NCBI GenBank assembly: GCA_031274855.1
Contig: JAISPO010000017.1
Location: 1 to 8,835 of the forward strand
DNA from: Zoogloeaceae bacterium
Lineage (GTDB): Bacteria; Pseudomonadota; Gammaproteobacteria; Burkholderiales; Rhodocyclaceae
DNA: 8,835 bases
Direction: 5' to 3'
The position numbers and the translations under genes were made by a program. Positions 1-6,510 of this stretch are shown here, one piece after another. Within the stretch, counting starts at the first letter, position 1. Each line of letters starts with the position of its first letter. Under the pieces are notes generated by a model. That model did not search any database, was not told the origin of the DNA, and was given only the letters and a program-made list of their open reading frames with translations.

Positions 1-903
1 CGGCAAATCGGAAGCCAGCCGGGTAATGGTTCTGCTCAGGCGCACATCGGCGGTGACGGCCATCACCGAATCGCGCTCCAGATCGAACCACAGGCGCAGG
101 CCGCCATAGCCGCGCACCACTTCGACCGGATAATCCACCCAGGTCTGCCAGCCCGCCAGATCGGCGTAATCGAGTTCGACGTAAGCCTTGCCGCTGGCGG
201 CAGCGAGCGCGTCAATGCTGCCCAGATGAAAGTCGCCGCGCAGGTCGAGACGCGCCGCGAGTTCACGCGGCGGTTCGGCCGTCAGGCCGAAACGATGCCG
301 GCTGCCTTGGTTGTCCAGCTGGAAATTGACATGGGTTAGCGCCAGCTCCGGCGCTTTCCGCAATGCGTCGTTCCAGATAATCGAAGCATCCCGAATGACG
401 ATGCTGTCCTGAGCCAGCAGCCAATCGGCAAATCCTGAATCCGGCGTTGCGCTGCGCTTGATTTCGATACCGGCAACGAAAAACCGGCCATCGGTTTCCC
501 GCCGCAGGTTGAGGCTGGGCGCGTTGATTTCCAGCCGCGCGAAATGCGGCGCCAAATGCCAGACTGAAGACCACGCGATATCGGCTTCCAGTTCCTTGAA
601 AGCCAATGCCGGCCGCCCCTGAATATCGAGGATGGCCAGATCATGCACGCGCACCCGGGGCCACAGCGCATTCCAGCGCGCGTCGAGAGCGCCGATGGTG
701 ACCGGCTGCCCCAAGGCCGTGCTCAGGCTGCGTTCAATATCTCCCCGATAACTATCCACGTTCGGCAGAACCAGGTAGCGCAACGCCAGAACTGTCAGCC
801 CGATGGCGAAATAGAGCGCCAGCGCGCCCCAAGCCAAAACGCCCAGCATGCGGCGCAGCCAGAGCGGGGTGATCGAACGGGAAAAACCGGAAAGGATGGG
901 CAT
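1..903 (-). CDS. yhdP: YhdP family (TIGR02099/AsmA-like) envelope protein, N-terminal part
   Basis: The reading frame is open from an ATG at 903 down to base 1 (301 codons) and continues off the window. An in-frame TAG five codons upstream and no nearer alternative make this ATG the start. No clear Shine-Dalgarno precedes it. The product begins with a short basic segment and one hydrophobic membrane span at about residues 20-41 (LGVLAWGALALYFAIGLTVL). A periplasmic-type domain follows, with family-like text such as GQPVTIGALDARWNALWPRV and LAILDIQGRPALAF. Family members are about 1,200-1,300 residues, anchored by one N-terminal helix, with a long AsmA/VPS13-like repeat region. E. coli YhdP is implicated in phospholipid transport to the outer membrane; that function is carried over by family and is not visible here. 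It is divergent from glnE with a 50-bp gap. Family assignment is from recognised sequence character, so the symbol is tentative. Confidence 0.82.
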   Translation of the reverse strand, partial: MPILSGFSRSITPLWLRRMLGVLAWGALALYFAIGLTVLALRYLVLPNVDSYRGDIERSLSTALGQPVTIGALDARWNALWPRVRVHDLAILDIQGRPALAFKELEADIAWSSVWHLAPHFARLEINAPSLNLRRETDGRFFVAGIEIKRSATPDSGFADWLLAQDSIVIRDASIIWNDALRKAPELALTHVNFQLDNQGSRHRFGLTAEPPRELAARLDLRGDFHLGSIDALAAASGKAYVELDYADLAGWQTWVDYPVEVVRGYGGLRLWFDLERDSVMAVTADVRLSRTITRLASDLP

Positions 904-953
904 GGCCCGGGCGGGCTAAAATGGTAAGAGGATAAGGTTCTGATTGTAAATCA
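904..953. promoter_or_regulatory. Divergent yhdP-glnE intergenic region
   Basis: This 50-bp gap must hold the start signals of both divergent genes unless promoters lie inside the coding regions. A TAAAAT box on the plus strand (917-922) and a TACAAT box on the minus strand (948-943) each match five of six -10 positions. Neither has a recognisable -35 at 16-18 bp, so both are weak candidates. The only purine-rich stretch before glnE, GGATAAGG, ends about 16 bases before its ATG, too far for a normal Shine-Dalgarno. Confidence 0.3.
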
Positions 954-3653
954 ATGTCTCCGACTGACGTTTTTGGCAACCCGCCCGTAGCCTTGGCTAC
1001 GGCGGGCCGGTTTTCGCGCCATTTGCAGCGCCTGCTTCAAACTCGTCCTGAGCTTGCCTTGCAGGACACAGGCAGGCCGCTAACCCGCGCCGATCTGACC
1101 GCTTGGCTGCCGCCGGAAACGTTGACCGAGGATAACTTGAAACCGGCGCTGCGCCGACTCAAGCAACTGGCTTGCGTCCGCATCGCCACCCGCGATTTGG
1201 CGCTGGATGCCCCTCTGGCCGAGATCACCGGGGCCATGACGCTGCTGGCGGAGGTGGTGGTCGAAACCGCAACGCGGCTGCTCCATGCCAGTCTCGCGGC
1301 CCGCTACGGCGAACCCCGCAACAGCCACGGCGAAGCGCAGCAGTTGATTGTGATCGGCATGGGCAAGCTGGGCGGCGGCGAACTCAATGTTTCTTCCGAC
1401 ATTGATCTCATTTTCGTCTACCCGGAGGACGGCGAAACCGATGGCGAGCGCAGCATTTCCAACTTCGAGTTCTTCACCCGTCTGGGCAAACAGTTGATCG
1501 CCGCGATTGCCGAAATCACCGGCGATGGTCAAGTCTTCCGCGTCGATATGCGTCTGCGTCCGAACGGCGATTCCGGCTCGCTGGTCTGCTCGTTCGACAT
1601 GCTGGAAAACTATTTCGTCACTCAGGGCCGCGAATGGGAACGCTATGCCTGGATCAAGGCCAGACCGCTGACCGGAGAACGGCTCGACGAGCTGGAAGCG
1701 ATTCGGCGGCCCTTCGTTTTTCGAAAATATCTCGACTTCGGCACCATTAACGCCATGCGTGACCTGCACGCGCAGATTCGCCGCGAAGTCGTCAAGAAAG
1801 ACATGGCCGGCAACGTCAAGCTCGGCCCGGGCGGCATCCGGGAAATCGAGTTCATCGCGCAAGTGTTCCAGTTGATCCGGGGTGGACGCGACCGCTCGCT
1901 GCAAGTCAGGCCGACGCTGGCCGCGCTGGAATTGCTGCGCGAAAAAAATCAGTTGTCGCCGGATGCTGCGGCGGAGCTGACCCATGCCTACATTTTCCTG
2001 CGCCGGCTTGAACACCGCCTGCAGTTTCTCGACGACGCCCAGACGCACAGCCTGCCGGATGACGCCGGTGACCGCGAACTGATCGCGCAGGCCATGGGCT
2101 TCGCTTCCTTCGAGGCGCTGGCGGCGGAACTCGACGATCACAGGCAAAACGTCGCCCGCCATTTCGAAGCCGTGTTTGCCGACCCGAACGATCAAGATCA
2201 CAAACTGGACGAGGTCTGGCGTCATGCCGCTGACGAAGGCCAGCCCGCGTGGCAAGCCTCTCTCGCGGCCATGGGCTTCCGCGATCCCGCGGCGGCCTGC
2301 GCGCGTCTGGCCGGCATCCGTAGCAGCAGCCGCTACCAGCAGCTTTCGGAATCCACGCGCAATCATTTCGACGCGCTGGTGCCGCGCCTGATTGAAGCAG
2401 CGTCGGCGCTGGCTGATCCCGATGCCGTCCTTTCGCGCGGCCTCGATCTGCTCGAAGCCATTTCGCGCCGCGCTGCCTATCTCGCCCTGCTGCATCAGTA
2501 CCCACAAGCCTTGCGGGGGGTCGCCAAAATTACCGGCAGCTCGAGCTGGGCGGCCAGCTATCTGATCCGCCATCCGGTGCTGCTCGACGAACTGCTCGAC
2601 GCGAGCCAACTTGAGGCGGAACCCGACTGGCCGGCTTTCCGCGCGCAGCTTGGCAAAACGCTCGACGCTGTCGAACCCGACACCGAGCAGCAAATGGATA
2701 TGCTGCGCGAGGCGCATCACGCGCAGGTTTTCCGCCTGCTGACGCAGGATTTGTCGGGGTTGCTCACTGTCGAGCGGCTGGCCGATCATCTTTCCGAACT
2801 GGCCGACATCATGGTCGACCGCGCCTTGATGCTCACTTGGCGCAAGCTGCTCAAGCGCCATGTCGAGATGCCGCGCTTCGCCGTCATCAGCTATGGCAAG
2901 CTGGGCGGCAAGGAACTCGGCTACGCCTCCGATCTCGATATCGTTTTCTTGTTCGACGACCCTGCGCCTGAAGCCGCCGAAATTTATTCACGGCTGGCGA
3001 CGCGCATTAACACCTGGCTGTCGGCGCAGACTTCAGCCGGTCAACTCTTTGAAACCGATCTGCGCCTGCGGCCCAATGGCGATGCCGGTCTCATCGTCAG
3101 CTCAATGGCGGCGTTCCGCAAATACCAGCTTGAATCGGCCTGGCTGTGGGAACATCAGGCGCTAACCCGCGCCCGCTTCACGGCAGGCGATCCGGCCGTC
3201 GGCGCGGCATTCGAAGTCATCCGTTGCGAAGTGCTCAAGCAGCGGCGCGACCTCGGCAAGCTGCGCGCGGAAGTGCTGACCATGCGCCAAAAAATGTATG
3301 ACGCCCATGCCACAAAGGACAACGAGGCCGCGACGATTTTCAATCTCAAGCATGATCGTGGCGGCCTGGTCGATGTCGAGTTCGCAGTGCAATATCTCGT
3401 GCTCGGCCACGCTTGGCAGTACGAGGAACTCACCGGCAACAAGGGCAATATCGCGCTGTTGGCGATGGCCGCGCAGCGGGGTTTGATCCCTGCCGATCTT
3501 GCCGACGCGGTGCGCGATGCCTACCGTGATTACCGGCGCATGCAGCACGCGCTGCGCCTCAACGACCAGAAAAACCGCGTGGACAAAATCACAGTCACTG
3601 ACCGCATTGCCGTTGTCCGCCGCCTTTGGCAAACCGTATTCAACACCGACTGA
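954..3653 (+). CDS. glnE: Bifunctional glutamine synthetase adenylyltransferase/adenylyl-removing enzyme
   Basis: The 899-residue cytosolic enzyme adds AMP to, and removes it from, the conserved tyrosine of glutamine synthetase, tuning nitrogen assimilation under PII control. Two nucleotidyltransferase halves are visible. The N-terminal adenylyl-removing half has GMGKLGGGELNVSSDIDLIF (G135 onward, metal-type Asp at D149 and D151) and VDMRLRPNGDSG with D198, then GPGGIREIEF near 291-300. The C-terminal adenylylating half has YGKLGGKELGYASDLDIVF (D660, D662) and ETDLRLRPNGDAG (D702), followed by RGGLVDVEF. All acidic residues expected of both active sites are present, so both activities are probably intact. 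Length is slightly below the 946 residues of E. coli GlnE, mostly at the N-terminus. The ATG at 954 is the first possible start after an in-frame TAA at 933; no good Shine-Dalgarno is seen. argJ follows after 14 bp. Confidence 0.97.
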   Translation: MSPTDVFGNPPVALATAGRFSRHLQRLLQTRPELALQDTGRPLTRADLTAWLPPETLTEDNLKPALRRLKQLACVRIATRDLALDAPLAEITGAMTLLAEVVVETATRLLHASLAARYGEPRNSHGEAQQLIVIGMGKLGGGELNVSSDIDLIFVYPEDGETDGERSISNFEFFTRLGKQLIAAIAEITGDGQVFRVDMRLRPNGDSGSLVCSFDMLENYFVTQGREWERYAWIKARPLTGERLDELEAIRRPFVFRKYLDFGTINAMRDLHAQIRREVVKKDMAGNVKLGPGGIREIEFIAQVFQLIRGGRDRSLQVRPTLAALELLREKNQLSPDAAAELTHAYIFLRRLEHRLQFLDDAQTHSLPDDAGDRELIAQAMGFASFEALAAELDDHRQNVARHFEAVFADPNDQDHKLDEVWRHAADEGQPAWQASLAAMGFRDPAAACARLAGIRSSSRYQQLSESTRNHFDALVPRLIEAASALADPDAVLSRGLDLLEAISRRAAYLALLHQYPQALRGVAKITGSSSWAASYLIRHPVLLDELLDASQLEAEPDWPAFRAQLGKTLDAVEPDTEQQMDMLREAHHAQVFRLLTQDLSGLLTVERLADHLSELADIMVDRALMLTWRKLLKRHVEMPRFAVISYGKLGGKELGYASDLDIVFLFDDPAPEAAEIYSRLATRINTWLSAQTSAGQLFETDLRLRPNGDAGLIVSSMAAFRKYQLESAWLWEHQALTRARFTAGDPAVGAAFEVIRCEVLKQRRDLGKLRAEVLTMRQKMYDAHATKDNEAATIFNLKHDRGGLVDVEFAVQYLVLGHAWQYEELTGNKGNIALLAMAAQRGLIPADLADAVRDAYRDYRRMQHALRLNDQKNRVDKITVTDRIAVVRRLWQTVFNTD

Positions 3654-3667
3654 ACCGAGGAGCTACC

Positions 3668-4906
3668 ATGCCCGTCAATCTGAACCCACCCATTGCCGCC
3701 AACCTGCATCCCGTCGCCGGTGTCCGTCTCGGCGTTACCGAGGCCGGTATCCGCAAAGCCAATCGCCGCGACCTGACGCTGATCGAACTGGCCGCAGGCA
3801 GCCGCGCCGCCGGTGTGTTCACCCAGAACCGTTTTTGCGCCGCGCCCGTGCAGGTGTGCCGTCAGCACCTCGCCCAAGGCGAAATTCGGGCGCTGGTCAT
3901 CAACACCGGCATCGCCAATGCCGGTACCGGCGCAGCGGGTCTGCAAGCCGCGCAGCAGACCTGTCAGGCGGCGGCGCAGAGGCTTAATCTGCGCGCCGGT
4001 CAAGTGCTGCCCTTCTCGACCGGCGTAATTCTCGAACCGCTGCCGGTCGACCGCCTGATTGCCGGTCTACCCGCCTGCCAGGCCGCGCTTAAGGCCGACG
4101 GCTGGCACGATGCCGCCCACGCCATCATGACCACCGACACCGTTGCCAAAGCCGCCTCCGCGCAAGTGACCGCCGGCGGCCAGAAGGTCACCATCACCGG
4201 CATCGCCAAAGGCGCGGGCATGATCAAGCCCAACATGGCCACCATGCTCGGCTTCGTCGCCACCGATGCCGCCGTCGCCCAGCCGCTGCTGGAAAGTTTG
4301 GTCAAGGAAGTTGCCGATGAATCCTTCAACTGCGTCACTGTCGATGGCGACACCTCAACCAACGATTCCTTCATTTTGATCGCTACCGGCAAAGGCGGCG
4401 CGCGCTTCGACTCAGCCGGTGCCCAAGGCTGGCGCGAGTTCAAGCTGGCCGTCACCGGCGTTGCCCGGCAGTTGGCCCAGGCCATCGTCCGCGATGGCGA
4501 AGGCGCGACCAAGTTCATCGAAATCGCCGTCGCCGGTGCGCGTACGCAAGACGAAGCCAAAGCCGTCGGCTACGCCATCGCCCATTCTCCGCTGGTCAAA
4601 ACCGCTTTCTTCGCCTCCGATCCCAACTTGGGCCGCATCCTCGGCGCCATCGGCAACGCATGGGGCAACGATGTCGCGCTGCGTGACCTCGACGTAACGA
4701 AAGTCAAAGTCTGGCTGGGCGATGTGCTGGTTTCCGAAAACGGTGGTCGCGCCGCAAGCTACAAGGAGGAAGCAGGCGCAGCCGCCATGAAACCCGCTGA
4801 AATCACCGTCCGCGTAGACCTCGGCCGCGGCGCGGCGCAAGCCAAGGTATGGACCTGTGACTTCTCCTACGACTACGTCAAAATCAACGCCGATTACCGC
4901 AGTTGA
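3668..4906 (+). CDS. argJ: Glutamate N-acetyltransferase (ornithine acetyltransferase), ArgJ
   Basis: This 412-residue enzyme of arginine synthesis moves the acetyl group from N-acetylornithine to glutamate, closing the acetyl cycle. Some ArgJ proteins also make N-acetylglutamate from acetyl-CoA, which cannot be decided here. The self-cleavage site is clear: KGAGMIKPNMATMLGF places the Ala-Thr scissile bond at A191-T192, with T192 the N-terminal nucleophile of the beta chain after autoproteolysis. STGVI at 117-121 supplies the expected oxyanion-hole Thr-Gly, and the conserved NTGIANAGTG stretch and a C-terminal YDYVKINADYRS are present. The frame extends back to 3626, but the ATG at 3668 is preferred: GAGGAG lies 5 bases before it at 3657-3662, and the longer form would overlap the end of glnE. 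The 14-bp gap suggests co-transcription with glnE. Confidence 0.97.
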   Translation: MPVNLNPPIAANLHPVAGVRLGVTEAGIRKANRRDLTLIELAAGSRAAGVFTQNRFCAAPVQVCRQHLAQGEIRALVINTGIANAGTGAAGLQAAQQTCQAAAQRLNLRAGQVLPFSTGVILEPLPVDRLIAGLPACQAALKADGWHDAAHAIMTTDTVAKAASAQVTAGGQKVTITGIAKGAGMIKPNMATMLGFVATDAAVAQPLLESLVKEVADESFNCVTVDGDTSTNDSFILIATGKGGARFDSAGAQGWREFKLAVTGVARQLAQAIVRDGEGATKFIEIAVAGARTQDEAKAVGYAIAHSPLVKTAFFASDPNLGRILGAIGNAWGNDVALRDLDVTKVKVWLGDVLVSENGGRAASYKEEAGAAAMKPAEITVRVDLGRGAAQAKVWTCDFSYDYVKINADYRS

Positions 4907-4984
4907 GCAGCGGCGATCATTCCAGACTTATTCCATTTCTACTTCAAAACGGCAACAACACAACGTCATTCCCGCGAAAGGGAA
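4907..4984. other. argJ/antitoxin convergent intergenic gap
   Basis: This 78-bp gap lies between two convergent genes. It is more AT-rich than argJ and contains no ORF I would support. Its right end holds the dRS3-like hairpin described separately; otherwise I see nothing specific. Confidence 0.6.
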
Positions 4985-4985
4985 T
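4968..4985. repeat. dRS3-like ATTCCC-N6-GGGAAT hairpin, possible 3'-end signal
   Basis: A perfect 6-bp inverted repeat ATTCCC / GGGAAT encloses the loop GCGAAA, and the last base is the final base of the antitoxin stop codon. With its left flank CGTC it resembles a short dispersed repeat common in beta- and gammaproteobacteria, of the dRS3 kind (ATTCCC-N8-GGGAAT), but with the loop two bases short. Read on the minus strand, the hairpin is followed by a T-rich but interrupted stretch (GACGTTGTGTTGTTG), so it could help end the toxin-antitoxin transcript. No T-run follows on the plus strand. The repeat identity is from memory of the motif, not from a search. Confidence 0.5.
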
Positions 4986-5272
4986 TACAACCGCAGTTCA
5001 GGGTGCAACCCTGCGCGGGTGGCCAATGTCAGCAGCATATCCAGGCTGAAATCTTCCGTTTTGCCTTTAATCAGGCGCGATACGCGCGGCTGCGTGATCT
5101 GTAATCGGCGGGCGGCCTCGGCCTGCGTCCAGTGCTGCGCCTCAAGGTGTTGCCTCATGCGGATCATCACCTCAGCACGCAGTTTCATCACCTCGGCTTC
5201 GGCAGGGGGAAAGCCCAGATCGAGAAAGACATTGCCGCTGCCTTCGGTGATGGTAATGTTGTTCTCGTTCAT
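4985..5272 (-). CDS. XRE-family helix-turn-helix antitoxin (HigA-like)
   Basis: This 95-residue DNA-binding protein is the antitoxin of a type II module. The N-terminal text NVFLDLGFPPAEAEVMKLRAE (about 14-34) is characteristic of the HTH_37 type of XRE regulators found next to Gp49/RelE-like toxins. A helix-turn-helix is visible at about 49-70 (TQAEAARRLQITQPRVSRLIKG). The ATG at 5272 overlaps the toxin stop codon by four bases (ATGA), and GGAG lies 7 bases upstream at 5283-5280, within the toxin gene. That implies coupled translation. By family knowledge it should bind and neutralise the toxin and repress the shared promoter, with DNA binding through this motif. A candidate operator lies in the promoter spacer at 5610-5620. 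Toxin-first order matches HigBA-type modules. Confidence 0.9.
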   Translation of the reverse strand: MNENNITITEGSGNVFLDLGFPPAEAEVMKLRAEVMIRMRQHLEAQHWTQAEAARRLQITQPRVSRLIKGKTEDFSLDMLLTLATRAGLHPELRL

Positions 5273-5595
5273 TTCAGTGCTCCGATCAGTTTTCTGTAGC
5301 GATTGCTTGCAAGGTCAATATCCGGTTTCGGCGTCTTCTGCGTCTTCTTCTGAAAAGCGTGCAGTACATAAACTGCATCGGCAAACTTGGCGACGTAAAT
5401 TACGCGGAAAGCACCGTTGACGTCCCGATAGCGAATCTCATAAGTCCCTGCGCCTACCTCCGGCATGGATTTGAAGTCACTCGGCTCGCGGCCATATTGG
5501 ACGGCCATCAGCTCGACACCTAGCGCGTGCCGCGCTTCCGCAGGCATCTCACGCAGATCTTTCTGGCTGGAGTCAATGAACTTAAGGGGTTTCAT
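5269..5595 (-). CDS. RelE/ParE-superfamily toxin (phage Gp49-like, HigB-like)
   Basis: This 108-residue protein matches the Gp49-like branch of the RelE/ParE toxin fold. The diagnostic core is YEIRYRDVNGAFRVIYVAKF at about 52-71, followed by AVYVLHAFQKKTQKTP (74-89) and a C-terminal DIDLASNRYRKLI. By family, such toxins are ribosome-associated mRNA interferases that stall growth when free of antitoxin. Catalytic residues in this branch are not well defined, so activity is inferred. A TTG in frame at 5604 would lengthen it by three residues, but the ATG at 5595 is preferred: it gives the usual MKPLKF start, and the TTG overlaps the -10 box. No Shine-Dalgarno precedes it. Base composition is visibly lower in GC than argJ or rpe, which fits acquisition by transfer. 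Confidence 0.88.
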   Translation of the reverse strand: MKPLKFIDSSQKDLREMPAEARHALGVELMAVQYGREPSDFKSMPEVGAGTYEIRYRDVNGAFRVIYVAKFADAVYVLHAFQKKTQKTPKPDIDLASNRYRKLIGALK

Positions 5596-5603
5596 GGGTT
5601 GCA

Positions 5604-5632
5604 ATTATGTCAATACTTGAATAAACAGGCAA
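5604..5632 (-). promoter_or_regulatory. Toxin-antitoxin promoter, nearly leaderless
   Basis: On the minus strand, TTGCCT (5632-5627) and CATAAT (5609-5604) are separated by exactly 17 bp. They match four of six and five of six consensus positions of a sigma-70 promoter. Transcription would begin about 7 bases after the -10 box, within a few bases of the toxin ATG at 5595, leaving almost no 5' leader. This agrees with the missing Shine-Dalgarno. Confidence 0.5.
5610..5620. promoter_or_regulatory. Candidate antitoxin operator (TCAA-N3-TTGA)
   Basis: An 11-bp dyad, TCAA-TAC-TTGA, lies wholly within the 17-bp spacer of the toxin-antitoxin promoter. A repressor bound there would block RNA polymerase, as expected for autoregulation by the HTH antitoxin. 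The arms are only 4 bp, so chance occurrence is possible. Confidence 0.35.
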
Positions 5633-5637
5633 GCTAG

Positions 5638-5660
5638 AATCAGGCCTCATCTGATTGAGG
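5638..5660 (+). promoter_or_regulatory. Two mutually exclusive small hairpins before rpe
   Basis: AATCAG (5638-5643) can pair with CTGATT (5651-5656). CCTCA (5645-5649) can instead pair with TGAGG (5656-5660), which covers part of the rpe Shine-Dalgarno. They share base 5656, and their loops and stems interleave, so they cannot form together. A TAGAAT -10-like box at 5635-5640 would start transcription inside this region and remove the first hairpin. Function is uncertain. Confidence 0.2.
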
Positions 5661-5668
5661 AGACCGTC

Positions 5669-6352
5669 ATGGCTTATCGCATCGCGCCGTCCATCCTGTC
5701 CGCCGACTTCGCCAGACTGGGCGAGGAAGTCGATGACGTGCTCGCCTCCGGCGCCGACATCGTGCACTTCGATGTCATGGACAACCACTATGTGCCCAAT
5801 CTGACCATCGGCCCGCTGGTGTGCGAGGCGCTGCGCAAGCATGGCGTCACCGCGCCGATCGACGTGCATTTAATGGTCAAGCCGGTGGATCGCATCATTC
5901 CCGATTTCGCCAAGGCGGGCGCGACTTACATCACTTTCCACCCCGAAGCGTCGGAGCATATCGACCGCACCATCGGACTCATCAAGGAAAACGGCTGCAA
6001 GGCCGGTCTGGTGTTTAATCCGGCGACGCCGCTCGACGCGCTTGAATACACGCTCGACAAACTGGATATGGTGTTGCTGATGTCGGTTAATCCGGGCTTC
6101 GGCGGCCAGAAGTTCATTCCCCATGTGCTCGACAAGGCGAAGCAGATACGCAAAATGATAGACGCGCGCGGCCTCAAGACCGCGCTGGAAATCGACGGCG
6201 GCGTCGGCCCGGCCAACATTGCCGAAGTCGCCCGCGCTGGCGTCGACACCTTCGTCGCCGGTTCGGCGGTATTCGGCAAGCGCAACGAAAGCGACCCGCA
6301 CCGCTACGACAGCATCATCGGTCAGTTACGCGCGGAACTGGCCAAGGTTTGA
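5669..6352 (+). CDS. rpe: Ribulose-phosphate 3-epimerase
   Basis: This 227-residue cytosolic (beta/alpha)8-barrel enzyme interconverts ribulose 5-phosphate and xylulose 5-phosphate in the pentose phosphate pathway, and in the Calvin cycle if present. Expected motifs are all seen: APSILSADF near the start with S8; HFDVMDNHYVPNLTIGP, giving metal ligand H33 and catalytic D35; DVHLMV with H67; MSVNPGFGGQKF at 138-149; and EIDGGV with catalytic D176, followed by the phosphate-binding VAGSAVFG. Length is normal. GAGGAG at 5657-5662 lies 6 bases before the ATG. It is divergent from the toxin-antitoxin module. In many betaproteobacteria gph and trpE follow rpe; here gph is absent and trpE starts 213 bp later. 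Confidence 0.98.
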   Translation: MAYRIAPSILSADFARLGEEVDDVLASGADIVHFDVMDNHYVPNLTIGPLVCEALRKHGVTAPIDVHLMVKPVDRIIPDFAKAGATYITFHPEASEHIDRTIGLIKENGCKAGLVFNPATPLDALEYTLDKLDMVLLMSVNPGFGGQKFIPHVLDKAKQIRKMIDARGLKTALEIDGGVGPANIAEVARAGVDTFVAGSAVFGKRNESDPHRYDSIIGQLRAELAKV

Positions 6353-6370
6353 CGGAACGTGCGCGCGTAC

Positions 6371-6394
6371 GCTTGCGATGCTATAGTCGCAAGC
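6371..6394. repeat. Perfect 8-bp inverted repeat around the candidate trp promoter
   Basis: GCTTGCGA (6371-6378) and TCGCAAGC (6387-6394) form a perfect 24-bp dyad with an 8-bp centre, starting 18 bp after the rpe stop codon. The centre contains the candidate extended -10 box. It could be an operator for a dimeric regulator, or a hairpin at the end of rpe. No T-run follows (ATTCTCGAC), which argues against a standard intrinsic terminator. Confidence 0.6.
6379..6387 (+). promoter_or_regulatory. Extended -10 promoter candidate for trpL-trpEG
   Basis: TG-C-TATAGT matches the extended -10 pattern TGN-TATAAT with one mismatch. Such promoters can work without a good -35, and none is seen at 16-18 bp; a TTGACG at 6349-6354 is 27 bp away. 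Transcription would start near 6394, about 26 bases before the leader ORF. Confidence 0.45.
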
Positions 6395-6419
6395 ATTCTC
6401 GACGCAGCATCGCTTCACT

Positions 6420-6488
6420 ATGAATATTCTCTCCGCAACGAAAGTCGCCCGAATCATCTGGGCAGAGGCTTGGCCCTGGCGTCACTGA
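6420..6488 (+). CDS. trpL: Putative trp operon leader peptide (22 residues, three Trp codons)
   Basis: A short ORF starts at ATG 6420 and ends at TGA 6486-6488, giving 22 residues. It begins MNILSATK and ends WAEAWPWRH, with Trp codons at 6459-6461, 6471-6473 and 6477-6479. Three Trp in the last nine residues is far above the usual frequency of Trp. A perfect GC-rich hairpin begins 22 bases after the stop codon, and trpE follows. This is the layout of a ribosome-mediated attenuator: when charged tRNA-Trp is scarce the ribosome would pause at these codons and change folding downstream. No family similarity of the peptide is claimed, since leader peptides are poorly conserved. A weakness is that no convincing Shine-Dalgarno precedes the ATG. 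A chance ORF cannot be fully excluded, but position and Trp content make the call likely. Confidence 0.75.
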   Translation: MNILSATKVARIIWAEAWPWRH

Positions 6489-6495
6489 ACCGCCA
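6477..6495 (+). promoter_or_regulatory. Early attenuator hairpin over the last Trp codon and the leader stop
   Basis: TGGCG (6477-6481) can pair with CGCCA (6491-6495) around a 9-base loop containing the leader stop codon. The 5' arm includes the third Trp codon, so a ribosome at that codon or at the stop would prevent this stem. It is short (5 bp) and is offered as the equivalent of a 1:2 pause hairpin. Confidence 0.35.
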
Positions 6496-6510
6496 TCGCT
6501 GATTCCTGCC

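Noticed and set aside
643..927. A 94-codon plus-strand frame opposite the start of yhdP
   Set aside because: Antisense shadow of a gene with a membrane anchor and family-like sequence; no support of its own.
1080..2861. A 593-codon open frame on the minus strand, antisense to glnE
   Set aside because: It lies wholly inside clearly functional glnE, has the composition of a GC-rich codon-position shadow and shows no recognisable domain.
3626..3667. N-terminal extension of argJ to an ATG at 3626
   Set aside because: It would overlap the end of glnE, and the ATG at 3668 has a strong GAGGAG at the correct spacing and fits the family start.
4857..5420. A 187-codon plus-strand frame across the argJ end and the toxin-antitoxin genes
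   Set aside because: It overlaps argJ and is antisense to two recognisable genes with matching motifs, ATGA overlap and promoter; its own translation looks like no known family.
6349..6354. TTGACG as the -35 box for the trp leader promoter
   Set aside because: It matches five of six consensus bases, but lies 27 bp from the TATAGT box, far outside the working range, and overlaps the rpe stop codon.
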